Under the pieces are notes generated by a model. That model saw nothing but the letters and a program-made list of their open reading frames with translations, had not been told where the DNA came from and did not search any database. A stretch of 26,310 bases of DNA from Thermocladium sp. (GTDB taxonomy: Archaea > Thermoproteota > Thermoprotei > Thermoproteales > Thermocladiaceae). Both the position numbers and the translations under genes were made by a program. Numbering within the stretch: position 1 is the stretch's first letter; every line of letters starts with the position of its first letter. Location: the NCBI GenBank assembly GCA_023269935.1, contig JAGDXC010000012.1, forward strand, positions 9,162-35,471, read 5' to 3'. Positions 1 to 8,017 of the stretch are shown here, piece after piece.

Positions 1-1092
1 TGGAGACGTATATAGAACCGTAACTCCATATCTATCCACTATTGACCAATACCTATCCGGCGCCGGAGTATCTGGGGCACCCTCATAGAATACGGCAGTT
101 AATCCAAACATGGGAGGCGTGTATATGGTGAAGAAGTGACCCCCAGCCCAGCCGAAGTCTCCCGTGAAGAACCAAACATCCTTCTTGACATTATGCTCAT
201 TTAGGTCGAATGCCCAATACATATTGGCCCAAAGCCATACATAATGAGTGGATGTATGAACTATGCCCTTGGGTTTACCCACCGTGCCAGATGTATATAC
301 AATATACACAGGCTCGTTGGCCTCTAACCAAGTTGGCTCCACATATGCATTGCTTGGAGCTGAAGCCATTAATTCATCAAATGCCAAGTCACGCCCTTGT
401 CGCATATCTATTTTTCTTCCAGACCTATTCACCACTATCATTTTCTCAAGCGTTGGAACTTTCTCGAATGCCTTATCTGCAGTTGACTTAAGATCTATGA
501 ATTTGCCCCGCCTATATCCTCCATCGGCCGTTATCAATATGCGCGATTTAGAGTCAGCCAACCTATTGGCAAGCGCCTCTGCGCCAAAGCCGCTGAAAAC
601 TATTACATGTATTGCGCCTATCCTGACGGCGGCGAATGCGGCTATCAGTGCCTCCGGAATCATAGGCATGTATATACCGATTCTATCTCCCTTCTTTATC
701 CCTAGATCAAGCAAGGCCTTGGAGAACCTATTTATGCTTCGCCACATCTCATCATATGTGAATCGCCTGATCTCTAGGGGATTGCCCTTATCATCGGTGG
801 GCTCTCCCTCCCATATATATGCCAACTTATTTCTGGTCCAACTGTTCTCATGGATATCGAACCAATATGTGTAATTAGTTAATCCACCTACGAAGAATTT
901 ATGAATTGGATCCTTATATTCGACGTATTTGCTCCATGGCCGTTTCCAGTATAATGCTTTCTTAGCAATATCACCATAATATGCTTCCGGATCGATCATG
1001 GCTTTCTGGTACTCAGAAAAATAGGCGCCGCCTAGATTCGGCACGATTCCCTTGGTTGGATCGAATTTAATATTTAGATTATTTTTACTCAT
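1..1092 (-). CDS. acs: Acetyl-CoA synthetase (AMP-forming), N-terminal part, cut by window edge
   Basis: Probable acyl-CoA synthetase that activates acetate (or a similar short acid such as propionate or 3-hydroxypropionate) to its CoA thioester through an acyl-adenylate. The first 364 codons are read without a stop from an ATG at 1092 to base 1. The N-terminus has the linker region typical of Acs (YFSEYQKAMIDPEAYYG). The adenylation-domain P-loop YTSGTVGKPKG is at about residues 265-275. Acs-like motifs follow: FFTGDFGWAGGH, then YEGAPDTPAPDRYW, then YGVTVLYTSP at the edge. Full-length family members have about 650 residues, so the C-terminal domain with the acetylatable lysine lies outside the window. 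A TATA-like box sits about 24 bases before the ATG, which supports this start and a leaderless mRNA. Substrate cannot be fixed from the sequence. Confidence 0.93.
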   Translation of the reverse strand, partial: MSKNNLNIKFDPTKGIVPNLGGAYFSEYQKAMIDPEAYYGDIAKKALYWKRPWSKYVEYKDPIHKFFVGGLTNYTYWFDIHENSWTRNKLAYIWEGEPTDDKGNPLEIRRFTYDEMWRSINRFSKALLDLGIKKGDRIGIYMPMIPEALIAAFAAVRIGAIHVIVFSGFGAEALANRLADSKSRILITADGGYRRGKFIDLKSTADKAFEKVPTLEKMIVVNRSGRKIDMRQGRDLAFDELMASAPSNAYVEPTWLEANEPVYIVYTSGTVGKPKGIVHTSTHYVWLWANMYWAFDLNEHNVKKDVWFFTGDFGWAGGHFFTIYTPPMFGLTAVFYEGAPDTPAPDRYWSIVDRYGVTVLYTSP

Positions 1093-1110
1093 AACTATAA
1101 ATTTATTGCT

Positions 1111-1120
1111 TTATTTTTAA
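1111..1120 (-). promoter_or_regulatory. TATA box of the acyl-CoA synthetase gene
   Basis: On the minus strand the sequence reads TTAAAAATAA, centred about 24 bases before the ATG at 1092. This is the spacing of a leaderless archaeal promoter. Confidence 0.55.
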
Positions 1121-1145
1121 GTATTATTTTCCAATAAATATAGTA

Positions 1146-1165
1146 TATTCTAACACTATAGAATA
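1146..1165. repeat. Short inverted repeat upstream of the acyl-CoA synthetase promoter
   Basis: TATTCTA at 1146-1152 is repeated inverted as TAGAATA at 1159-1165, with a 6-base spacer. It lies about 25 bases upstream of the TATA box, where an operator or activator site could be. The surroundings are very AT-rich, so a chance origin is quite possible. Confidence 0.25.
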
Positions 1166-1321
1166 ATAATGATCACATTAAATAAAGTATTGATTATTTT
1201 ATTTTAACCAATGTAGCCACGTCATGTTGACTATTAATTATTCAAATAAAGAAAACATGTGTAGAAACAAATAAACTATGAAGAAGATTAAGAACAAAAT
1301 TCCATACATTAGGTACAAAGA

Positions 1322-1774
1322 TTAATACTTCTCCATTAACTTAAGGAGAATGAACTTCCTTGAACAATTATTCTCCCTAAATCGCGTGGATGAGCCAATT
1401 ACTTTATCGCCCTCCGAATAATCTATCCTTACACTGGCCCTAGATAATGCAGCTATTGTGACCACTCGATGTCCAATTGGCGAAGCTTTTTTCACCGCAT
1501 CATTTATATGAAGCATACATTGACTCAATGCTATTGCCTCCATATTAGGATCCCTCGCAATCGCTGTCCCATTTAGGTGAGACCTAAGAGCAAAGTACAT
1601 GTAATAAAGAATATCCAGGTCCCCTGGCGCAGCTGATGCACTTAGAATCATGAATACATCGGCCTTTATTGATTCCATTATTCTCTTTAAATCCTTTTCA
1701 GTAACATCCTTTTCCAGAACAATGGTGACAACATCATAATTTAATATCCCTAGATCGGTTATGAGCATCATCAT
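1322..1774 (-). CDS. Cgi121-like protein (probable KEOPS subunit)
   Basis: A 150-residue protein whose middle looks like Cgi121, a small subunit of the KEOPS complex that makes t6A at tRNA position 37. It has a helix with GTAIARDPNMEAIALSQCML followed by HINDAVKKA, matching the family pattern of an Ala-rich helix, N-I-(S/A)-x-D-x-x-x-E and then Q/H-I-x-x-A-I. Cgi121 proteins are usually 140-170 residues, which fits. Three ATG codons stand in a row (1774, 1771, 1768). The first overlaps the upstream stop as TGATG, so translation is probably coupled to the MoaD-like gene; a TTG at 1777 is less likely. The assignment rests on pattern memory, not an alignment. An unrelated alpha/beta protein is the alternative. 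Confidence 0.5.
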   Translation of the reverse strand: MMMLITDLGILNYDVVTIVLEKDVTEKDLKRIMESIKADVFMILSASAAPGDLDILYYMYFALRSHLNGTAIARDPNMEAIALSQCMLHINDAVKKASPIGHRVVTIAALSRASVRIDYSEGDKVIGSSTRFRENNCSRKFILLKLMEKY

Positions 1775-2064
1775 CAACCACCATGTATATACGATAGAAA
1801 TAAGACAGCATCGCCATCCCTGAGCGGTGTCGCTAAATCCTTGAGCAGCCGTATGTCTACATCATTTATTGCAATATATATGTCTGGCATTAATTCCTTT
1901 CCATCCATTAATCTAGAAAAAAGCTTCGGATTGCTGGAGCTTATCCTAGTTATTAGGTCCCTAATGGTCGAGCCGCAAGGAATCTCCATAACTATTTCAT
2001 TATCTCCAGCAAATATCTTAAGTACTCCAGCAAATCTTAGCCTTATTCTGGCTGTGCACTCCAT
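1774..2064 (-). CDS. MoaD/ThiS-family ubiquitin-like sulfur carrier protein
   Basis: A beta-grasp protein of 96 residues ending in Gly-Gly (SYIHGG). In MoaD, ThiS and archaeal SAMPs that terminus is adenylated and thiocarboxylated or joined to lysines. The family pattern is visible: a first strand with VLKIFAGDNE, then PCGSTIRDLI before the main helix, AINDVDI in the middle, and PLRDGDAVLFL before the tail. It could serve molybdopterin/tungstopterin synthesis (a tungsten-type enzyme is encoded at 24292-26133), tRNA thiolation or protein conjugation. The reading frame is open to a TTG at 2082, but the TATA palindrome at 2085-2098 lies only about 10 bases from it and 27-28 bases from the ATG at 2064, so I chose 2064. 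It is coupled by a TGATG overlap to the Cgi121-like gene. Confidence 0.82.
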   Translation of the reverse strand: MECTARIRLRFAGVLKIFAGDNEIVMEIPCGSTIRDLITRISSSNPKLFSRLMDGKELMPDIYIAINDVDIRLLKDLATPLRDGDAVLFLSYIHGG

Positions 2065-2084
2065 GTTTTTGGTGTCAGGCAAAA

Positions 2085-2098
2085 TGATTTATAAATCA
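2085..2098. promoter_or_regulatory. Palindromic TATA box serving two divergent genes
   Basis: TGATTTATAAATCA is a perfect 14-base palindrome. Its centre is 27.5 bases from the ATG of the MoaD-like gene (minus) and 28.5 bases from the GTG of the alkyltransferase gene (plus). One TBP site can therefore be placed correctly for leaderless transcription in both directions. Confidence 0.65.
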
Positions 2099-2119
2099 GT
2101 CACTATTAGTTAGTCAACT

Positions 2120-2668
2120 GTGGTAAAACGATGCATTAACTTCGCTTTAGATGGATTGGGTTACTCATTGCAGTTGTGTAGGAATGGAAATGGAAAAATA
2201 GTCAGCGCCAAGCTCGCTAGAGAAGTATCTCAACAACGACTTGATCTACCAAGCGAAGGCGAGGTGCTAAGCATGATAGAGATACCATCTAATATGTTGG
2301 GGCTACTCATGATATCGTTACTAGCCATTCCACGCGGCAAAGTGACCTCATACGCGTCCATGGGAAGACTGCTCGGCATAAGTCCAAGGCTCGTTGGGTT
2401 ACTTCTCTCAAAGAATCCGTTACCTATAATTGTGCCGTGTCACAGAGTTATTCAGTCAGATGGAAATATAGGGGGTTACTCAGTTCATGATCCTCTCATA
2501 AATAACGCGATTGATATAAAGAAGAAATTGCTGAAAATGGAGGGAATCCCGATAATTAACGATAAAGTATCGAAGAAGTACTTCATAGATTATGATGAAC
2601 ACGAAAAAAGATTCTATGAATTATATAATCTCTACATAAAGCAAATAAAAGAGAAAGGAAGAGATTAA
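2120..2668 (+). CDS. ogt: Methylated-DNA--protein-cysteine methyltransferase (O6-alkylguanine-DNA alkyltransferase)
   Basis: Suicide DNA-repair protein that moves the alkyl group from O6-alkylguanine to its own cysteine. The C-terminal domain is clear: IPRGKVTSYASMGRLLG (helix-turn-helix region), then the active-site motif PCHRV with nucleophile Cys107, then IQSDGNIGGYS. The N-terminal ~60 residues are poorly conserved, as usual. About 35 residues follow the usual end of the domain and are rich in Lys, Glu and Tyr. The start is a GTG, chosen because the palindromic TATA box is 28 bases upstream and no in-frame ATG lies near. The gene converges on rpoB with three bases between their stops. Confidence 0.93.
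   Translation: MVKRCINFALDGLGYSLQLCRNGNGKIVSAKLAREVSQQRLDLPSEGEVLSMIEIPSNMLGLLMISLLAIPRGKVTSYASMGRLLGISPRLVGLLLSKNPLPIIVPCHRVIQSDGNIGGYSVHDPLINNAIDIKKKLLKMEGIPIINDKVSKKYFIDYDEHEKRFYELYNLYIKQIKEKGRD
2643..2665 (-). terminator. Possible pyrimidine-rich terminator of rpoB
   Basis: Read on the minus strand just past the rpoB stop, this stretch is almost all C and T with short T runs (CTCTTCCTTTCTCTTTTATT). Archaeal RNA polymerase often terminates on T-rich non-template sequence. It lies inside the 3' end of the convergent alkyltransferase gene. Confidence 0.3.
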
Positions 2669-2671
2669 GTG

Positions 2672-5600
2672 CTACTCGGCTTTATGTTCCTCTATGAAGT
2701 CTGACAGCTCTATCTTTGGATAAATGCCTAGGCTTATCAATTCCTGCAGCATTAACTTAAAGGCGTAGGGGACAACTACCTTAGAAACATTGCTCTTATT
2801 GCCATGTATTGGACACACGGGACGACCCTTGTGATAATCATACCACGCAATCATGCCGCAATCCTCGCATACATACATTGTGTATTTATCGCTTGATTCC
2901 ACTAGTCTCTCATGAAGTAGCGCGGAGGCGCCGTGTGCTATTAACACATCTCTCTCCATCTCTCCAAGCCTTAATCCACCCTCCCTGGAACGCCCCTCCG
3001 TTGGTTGCCTAGTTAATATCTGAACTGGGCCAGTGGATCTTGTATGTATCTTATCAGCAACCATGTGGTGCAGTTTCTGGTAGTAGATTACGCCCACAAA
3101 TATGTCAGCTACAAGCTTCTCTCCCGTTAAGCCATTATACATTACTTCCTTTCCAGACCACCGGAACCCAAGTTTCTCAAGCATGTCCCTAAGAGTATTC
3201 TCCTCAACTCCCTCGAATGGCGTGGCATCCACTAATTGCCCAGTCATTGATGATACCTTACCGGCTATCGCCTCCAATAGCTGTGCGATAGTCATTCTGC
3301 TCGGCATGCCATGAGGATTAATTATTATATCAGGAACTATACCGCTCTCTGTAAACGGCATATCCTCCATGGGGAGAACCATGCCGACAACTCCCTTTTG
3401 CCCATGTCTACTCGCGAATTTATCCCCAAGCTCTGGCTTACGTACTTCCCTTACCTTGACTTTTATCAACTTATATCCCTCACTATTCTCCGTTATCAAT
3501 ATCCTATCAACTATGCCCCTCTCCCCTCTCCTAACCGTTATCGAGGAATCCCTCCTCTCCCTCTTAAGAGCCTCCTCCGCAAATGCGCCGTAAAACCTCG
3601 GTGGACTTGTCTTACCTATAAGCACCTCATTACTGGAAACCAGTACCTCAGGTATTATTATGCCATCCTCATCCAAATGGGAATACACATCCGCACCCTT
3701 AAAGCCTCTTACGCTTGAAGTTGGTATCTCTATCTTATCCGTCTCGCCTCCAGAGTAGCGAATCTCCTCGGTCTCATAGGTCCTATAGAAGATGCTCCTA
3801 AACATGCCTCTCTCAATTGATGCTTTATTAATTATGACTGCATCCTCCATATTATAGCCAGTATATGATATTAGAGCAACAACTGCATTCTGGCCAGATG
3901 GTCTTTTACTATAACCAACCAATTCAGCGCCCCTAGTTGTCACAAGGGGCCTCTCAGGGTAAATAAGGAGGTGACCCCTCGAGTCCATTCTATACCTATA
4001 ATTAGACGCCGGCATCCCAAGCGACTGCTTCGCCATAGCTGCCTCATATATGTTCCTTGGGGATTGGTTATGCTCTGAGAACGGTATTATAGAGGCAATC
4101 GCACCAAGCATGATTGATGGATAAATCTCCATATGAGTAAATTTACTTAAATCACTCGTTAAATTAATGGTTACCAATGCATTTTCCTCCTCATCCGCAT
4201 CTAAGTACTCTATTATACCATTCTTTTCCAAATCACTCCACGTCCATATGCCCTTCCTTAAATTCTCAATATGCTCTGGACGCAATTTAAGTCTACCATT
4301 CTCTATAACTAGAAGAGGACGACGAAGCCTACCGGAGTCGCAATTGACTCTGACTTCATGTAGCTCATCTATATAAGCTACATTTATTTCTTTGCTTATC
4401 TCATTTCTTCTCCTCATCTCCCTTAGTCTAGTCACGAGCTGCTTTGGATCCTCGTACACGCCTATTAATCTACCATTTAGGAGGACCTCACTGCCCTTTA
4501 TGCCGTTTCTTCTAGCTGTCATTATATCGATCACGCCCATCTCATAAAGCATATCCTCAACCTCCTTCTCATCAACGCCAACGGTCACTGATGCGAGGAG
4601 AGCCATATTCTTAACCAGTCCACAATTAGCGCCCTCAGGAGTCTCGACTGCACATAATCTGCCCCACTGTGTTGGATGTAGATCCCTAGCCTCAAAGTGA
4701 GGCTGGCCCCGGCCCAGCGATGATAGTACCCTGCGTAGATGGCTAATAGTCGATAAGTAATTAGTTCTATCCAGCATTTGAGTTACTCCAGTTCTGTTGC
4801 CGACCCAATTGCCGGTAGACAATGCATGCCTTATCCTCTCAGTCATTATGTCAGCCCTAACTATAGTGGCTAGGTTAGGTACTTTGCCCCTAGCATAATA
4901 CTTCTCCAGTTGACTTCTTAGGTCCTGCATGAATTGATTAAAAACGGTCTTAAATAATTGAGCCATTAAATCACCGACAAGCCTTATCCTCTTATTAGCC
5001 ATATGATCCTTATCATCGGGTTTCCTCCGGCCCAAGTAAAGCTCAACAACTCCTTTTATTGCTTGTCCAAGCAATAAGGCCTTCTTCATCCTTATCTCCG
5101 GATCGGGTGATGTACCTAAATGCGGCAGGAAGTACTTGTCGAGGGTCGATAAGGCACGTTCAATCCTTATTTCCCTTAATTGACCTATCGCTATTTTGCC
5201 GCCGATGTAGTCCCGCGCATCATCTATGGTGGCAGCCACTTGACTGGACTTCTCTAGTGATGCCATTAACTCATTTTGGATGTCTGGATCATCGCTTATC
5301 GCCATCACTATGTCTTGATCAGTTTCAATGCCTAGCGCCTTCATGACTATGGGGAACGGCAGCTTTATTGAGAGACCCACTGATTGAACGTAGATCACAC
5401 CATCCCTATGCAACTCGACGGTGGCCTTGGTTCTATAGCCGGGGCCTATGGAGACTATAGTAGCCATATATACCTTGGTCCCACCTCGTTGATCTATTTC
5501 ATATATTGGCTTATTCAATGATAAATCCTCCTGCGCAACAACGACTCTCTCGCTTCCATTTATTATGAAGTAGCCGCCAGGATCATCAGGATCCTCGAGT

Positions 5601-6076
5601 TTCCTAGTGATATCGCTGGGTTTTAGCCCAGTTAAGTTGCAATACTTTGACTTAACCATTATAGGCATATCGCCTATATATACCCTCTCGCTAGGATACT
5701 CCTCACCATTTACTACAAGCATCATCCGCATATACATGGGTGCCGCATACGTTGCATTCCTCATCCTGGCCTCCATGGGGTAAATCGTGCTTTCAATGCC
5801 ATCGGATTCCTTTACCCTGGGCCTGCCTATCTCCACCTTATCCACTATTAATGAAATGCCCTTTATTGACATTTCCGCGCTGCCCATTTCCTTAACCATT
5901 TTCTGCAATTTATTGTCTAGGAAATCATTGAACGAATCTATTTGGTGCCGCACTAATCCATTTTCCCTTATATAGGACTCAACTATGGCCCATTTATCAT
6001 TAATCGAGGGGAATGATTGAGAATCATCAGTCCTCATTAAATAAGGAAGTATTAGGTTGCCCTTCTTCATCGACAT
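2672..6076 (-). CDS. rpoB: DNA-directed RNA polymerase subunit B (unsplit)
   Basis: Second-largest RNA polymerase subunit, 1134 residues in one piece; many euryarchaea split it into B' and B''. Landmarks in order: NGSERVVVAQEDLS in the protrusion/lobe region, CAVETPEGANCGLVKNMALL, SEHNQSPRNIYEAAMAKQSL, GYNMEDAVIINKASIERGMF (acidic pair near the active centre), ELGDKFASRHGQKGVVG, then VPDIIINPHGMPSRMTIAQL. A zinc site near the C-terminus has Cys at about 1071, 1074 and 1089, with a His (about 1092) where the fourth ligand would be. The ATG at 6076 overlaps the rpoH stop as TGATG, so I prefer it to the TTG at 6079. The gene order is rpoH-rpoB, but rpoA1/rpoA2 do not follow: the next gene is convergent. 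Confidence 0.98.
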   Translation of the reverse strand: MSMKKGNLILPYLMRTDDSQSFPSINDKWAIVESYIRENGLVRHQIDSFNDFLDNKLQKMVKEMGSAEMSIKGISLIVDKVEIGRPRVKESDGIESTIYPMEARMRNATYAAPMYMRMMLVVNGEEYPSERVYIGDMPIMVKSKYCNLTGLKPSDITRKLEDPDDPGGYFIINGSERVVVAQEDLSLNKPIYEIDQRGGTKVYMATIVSIGPGYRTKATVELHRDGVIYVQSVGLSIKLPFPIVMKALGIETDQDIVMAISDDPDIQNELMASLEKSSQVAATIDDARDYIGGKIAIGQLREIRIERALSTLDKYFLPHLGTSPDPEIRMKKALLLGQAIKGVVELYLGRRKPDDKDHMANKRIRLVGDLMAQLFKTVFNQFMQDLRSQLEKYYARGKVPNLATIVRADIMTERIRHALSTGNWVGNRTGVTQMLDRTNYLSTISHLRRVLSSLGRGQPHFEARDLHPTQWGRLCAVETPEGANCGLVKNMALLASVTVGVDEKEVEDMLYEMGVIDIMTARRNGIKGSEVLLNGRLIGVYEDPKQLVTRLREMRRRNEISKEINVAYIDELHEVRVNCDSGRLRRPLLVIENGRLKLRPEHIENLRKGIWTWSDLEKNGIIEYLDADEEENALVTINLTSDLSKFTHMEIYPSIMLGAIASIIPFSEHNQSPRNIYEAAMAKQSLGMPASNYRYRMDSRGHLLIYPERPLVTTRGAELVGYSKRPSGQNAVVALISYTGYNMEDAVIINKASIERGMFRSIFYRTYETEEIRYSGGETDKIEIPTSSVRGFKGADVYSHLDEDGIIIPEVLVSSNEVLIGKTSPPRFYGAFAEEALKRERRDSSITVRRGERGIVDRILITENSEGYKLIKVKVREVRKPELGDKFASRHGQKGVVGMVLPMEDMPFTESGIVPDIIINPHGMPSRMTIAQLLEAIAGKVSSMTGQLVDATPFEGVEENTLRDMLEKLGFRWSGKEVMYNGLTGEKLVADIFVGVIYYQKLHHMVADKIHTRSTGPVQILTRQPTEGRSREGGLRLGEMERDVLIAHGASALLHERLVESSDKYTMYVCEDCGMIAWYDYHKGRPVCPIHGNKSNVSKVVVPYAFKLMLQELISLGIYPKIELSDFIEEHKAE

Positions 6077-6351
6077 CAACCTGACACCACTATCCTATAA
6101 AAAACCATCTCTCCTGCTGTGGGTGATTTCCTATATATTCTAACCACATTACCCGGCTTTGCGCCGAGGGCCCTTATCAATGGATCTTGCGCCCTTATCC
6201 ATGGTAATTGCCAAGGCGCCACATTAAGCCCCTTCAAAAGCGCTTTAGCTTCCTCCATTGGAACCAACTCAGCTTTAGGCACTAATTCATGCTCCAAGGC
6301 TTTCTGGGAGACTAATTCCTCCTTCTTTTTTCTTGAACGATGAGATGACAT
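6076..6351 (-). CDS. rpoH: DNA-directed RNA polymerase subunit H (Rpb5 C-terminal domain)
   Basis: Small polymerase subunit of 91 residues, the archaeal counterpart of the C-terminal domain of eukaryotic Rpb5 (usually 75-90 residues). It contributes to the lower jaw near downstream DNA. The conserved core is visible: [19 protein letters not shown], then [19 protein letters not shown], then [20 protein letters not shown]. About 16 charged residues ([13 protein letters not shown]) precede the core. It starts at an ATG 29 bases from a good TATA box and is translationally coupled to rpoB by TGATG. The promoter region to its left on the minus strand is shared with the divergent MinD-like gene. Confidence 0.97.
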   Translation of the reverse strand: MSSHRSRKKKEELVSQKALEHELVPKAELVPMEEAKALLKGLNVAPWQLPWIRAQDPLIRALGAKPGNVVRIYRKSPTAGEMVFYRIVVSG

Positions 6352-6374
6352 TATATTACTATTGATACTATACT

Positions 6375-6385
6375 ATTAATAAATC
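6375..6385 (-). promoter_or_regulatory. TATA box of the rpoH-rpoB operon
   Basis: Minus strand GATTTATTAAT preceded by purine-rich GAAAA, a good archaeal BRE plus TATA, centred about 29 bases before the rpoH ATG. Confidence 0.7.
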
Positions 6386-6437
6386 TTTTCGAACGTGACT
6401 CATTTTTCAATTAATTGTTAGTTCCCATCATACAGCA

Positions 6438-6450
6438 GATATTAATATTT
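6438..6450 (+). promoter_or_regulatory. TATA box of the MinD-like/DNA-import operon
   Basis: GATATTAATATTT is centred about 25 bases before the ATG at 6469, which fits leaderless transcription of the operon. No other convincing promoter is seen until the pilin gene at 10195. Confidence 0.6.
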
Positions 6451-6468
6451 GACTGAAGCAATGAAGCC

Positions 6469-7236
6469 ATGATACGCCCAAGTGCAAAGGTGGTTTCATT
6501 CACGAGCGGCTCCAAGGGCGGTGTCGGCAAGAGCACTATAGTTGCCAATATGGCGGCAATACTAGACGCATCCGTCACAGTAATAGATCTAGGCTTCGAT
6601 GGGAATAACACGGTGAGCAAGCTTCATGGAGTAGATAATGATGGCGGCATCCTAAACTACTTAGCAACAGGCGCTAATTATAAGGCACATGACTCAAAGG
6701 AGCATAAGAATGTATCCATAATACCGCCAGGCGACTTATCCCAGAAATATTTCCTGCTCTTCGGATCAAATAGGCACATAGTAGCAGCCAGATTCGAGAA
6801 ATTAGTTATAGACTTGTCGAGAAATGGAGTCAAACTTATACTGATCGATTTTCCAGCAAATATGGAGAAGACAATACATCACACATTAATCGCGTTCTCA
6901 GATATAGTGAATCTAGTAATGGAGCCAAGCGAATCATCCATTGACTCATTGACCAAGCTCTATAAGGAAATAATGGGATTCTATGATGGCTATGGCATAG
7001 TGAATACCATCGTCAACATGATAGCAATCGATAATGACCCGCTAGTAGACTATGCGAGAAAATATATGAATAATGGCGAGACCATGAAGATACCCTTTGA
7101 TCATTATGCGCGTCACTATACTAATAATGGTTCGCTTGCCGTACATTATAAGTCAGGCTCATTTAGGCCAGCAATAACTGGAGTCACTAAGCAAATAGCG
7201 AAGCAAGTGGAGCAATTAATGGGTGTTAAACTGTGA
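6469..7236 (+). CDS. MinD/ParA-like P-loop ATPase, first gene of the DNA-import cluster
   Basis: A 255-residue ATPase of the MinD/ParA (SIMIBI) group. It has the deviant Walker A GSKGGVGKST with signature Lys16 and Lys21, the switch I region VIDLGFDGN (Asp40, Asp44) and the switch II strand LILIDFPAN (Asp127). These proteins dimerise on ATP and act as spatial switches on membranes or DNA. The last residues (TKQIAKQVEQLMGVKL) could form an amphipathic helix like the MinD membrane anchor; that is inference. It overlaps the next gene by TGATG, and the whole run leads into the VirB4-like ATPase, so a role in placing or feeding the import machine is likely but unproven. A general cell-division MinD is less likely, given this context and the divergent switch II. 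Confidence 0.85.
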   Translation: MIRPSAKVVSFTSGSKGGVGKSTIVANMAAILDASVTVIDLGFDGNNTVSKLHGVDNDGGILNYLATGANYKAHDSKEHKNVSIIPPGDLSQKYFLLFGSNRHIVAARFEKLVIDLSRNGVKLILIDFPANMEKTIHHTLIAFSDIVNLVMEPSESSIDSLTKLYKEIMGFYDGYGIVNTIVNMIAIDNDPLVDYARKYMNNGETMKIPFDHYARHYTNNGSLAVHYKSGSFRPAITGVTKQIAKQVEQLMGVKL

Positions 7237-7505
7237 TGCCGAATAGGCAAGAAAGATTAAGCAGGCTGAGCGATGTATTAGGAGATGATGCCAAGGAGAA
7301 CCCGAAGGAAAGAAACATGGATAGTAGGGTTAGGCGAGCAATGAGATTGACGCGGGACCTTATAGAGCTGCTGGGAGATGATGAATTAACAAAGAAAATA
7401 CTATCAAAGATAACAATAGATGATGTAGTGAATGAAGTGAAGCAAGTGGATCCTGAACTTGCCGGTTTTCTGCAGGTTTGGCTCTCCATGAGGTGTACAC
7501 AATGA
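7236..7505 (+). CDS. Small helical protein of unknown function, coupled to MinD-like ATPase
   Basis: I do not recognise this 89-residue protein. It is charged, lacks membrane segments and signal peptide, and reads as helical: a basic N-terminal half (MPNRQERLSRLSDVL, then DSRVRRAMRLTRDLIELL) and an acidic second half (DDELTKKILSKI, then IDDVVNEVKQVDPELAGFL). Its ATG overlaps the stop of the MinD-like gene as TGATG; a GTG one codon upstream is possible. Its own stop overlaps the next ATG as ATGA. Such tight coupling on both sides suggests a subunit made in fixed ratio with the ATPase, for example an adaptor or ATPase-activating partner. That is inference from context only. Confidence 0.75.
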   Translation: MPNRQERLSRLSDVLGDDAKENPKERNMDSRVRRAMRLTRDLIELLGDDELTKKILSKITIDDVVNEVKQVDPELAGFLQVWLSMRCTQ

Positions 7506-8011
7506 GGGAAAAGAAACTAGAGGAATTAAACCAGAAAATGATTCACGATCTACGAAATATAGAGTACGCCAAAATAGCCAAAGTTAAGGCCGTAAGCATA
7601 GATAAAGGCAACCACGCCAAGAATATAGCCAAGAAATGCGGAAAATTATCCCGGCAATGCCTTAAGATACTTGATCACGTGCTGAATGGCTACGATGCAG
7701 GCGATGTTTCTAATCTAGTCAATAAAGGTAATCCGGCCATAATTATTGCACTGCTCTGGAAACGTGATGAGGAGGGCATCATGGATTACCTAAATCAAGG
7801 CAAATATGATGCTAATTGGATCAGGGAGACCTATAGAAACCTTGGAGCCAGCGAGGATTTAATAGAGCATGAGTTAAGCATTGAGAGGCATGAACGTAAG
7901 CTGATCGTCATTAAATTGCCTCGTAGAAAAACATTCCAGAATAATGCGGACAAAGATAAATACATTAAATTAACGACCATAGATGACTTGCCGGATGAAT
8001 TATTCAAGTAA
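7502..8011 (+). CDS. Soluble protein of unknown function in the DNA-import operon
   Basis: No family recognised. The 169-residue product is soluble and mostly helical. Residues 1-35 are highly charged and could form a coiled coil (MREKKLEELNQKMIHDLRNI). A middle helical part contains CGKLSRQCLKILDHVLNGYD and AIIIALLWKRDEEGIMDYL. A further part, DANWIRETYRNLGASEDLIE, resembles a small helical bundle. The tail is basic, then acidic (TTIDDLPDELFK). Two cysteines (in KKCGKLSRQC) are close enough to be a pair. I chose the ATG at 7502 because it overlaps the preceding stop as ATGA; the frame is open to an ATG at 7478. It ends six bases before the VirB4-like gene, so it belongs to the same operon. 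Confidence 0.75.
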   Translation: MREKKLEELNQKMIHDLRNIEYAKIAKVKAVSIDKGNHAKNIAKKCGKLSRQCLKILDHVLNGYDAGDVSNLVNKGNPAIIIALLWKRDEEGIMDYLNQGKYDANWIRETYRNLGASEDLIEHELSIERHERKLIVIKLPRRKTFQNNADKDKYIKLTTIDDLPDELFK

Positions 8012-8017
8012 TGCATC

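Noticed and set aside
210..874. Two open frames of 93 and 203 codons on the plus strand
   Set aside because: They lie opposite the acyl-CoA synthetase frame, which has family motifs along its whole length. They are shadows.
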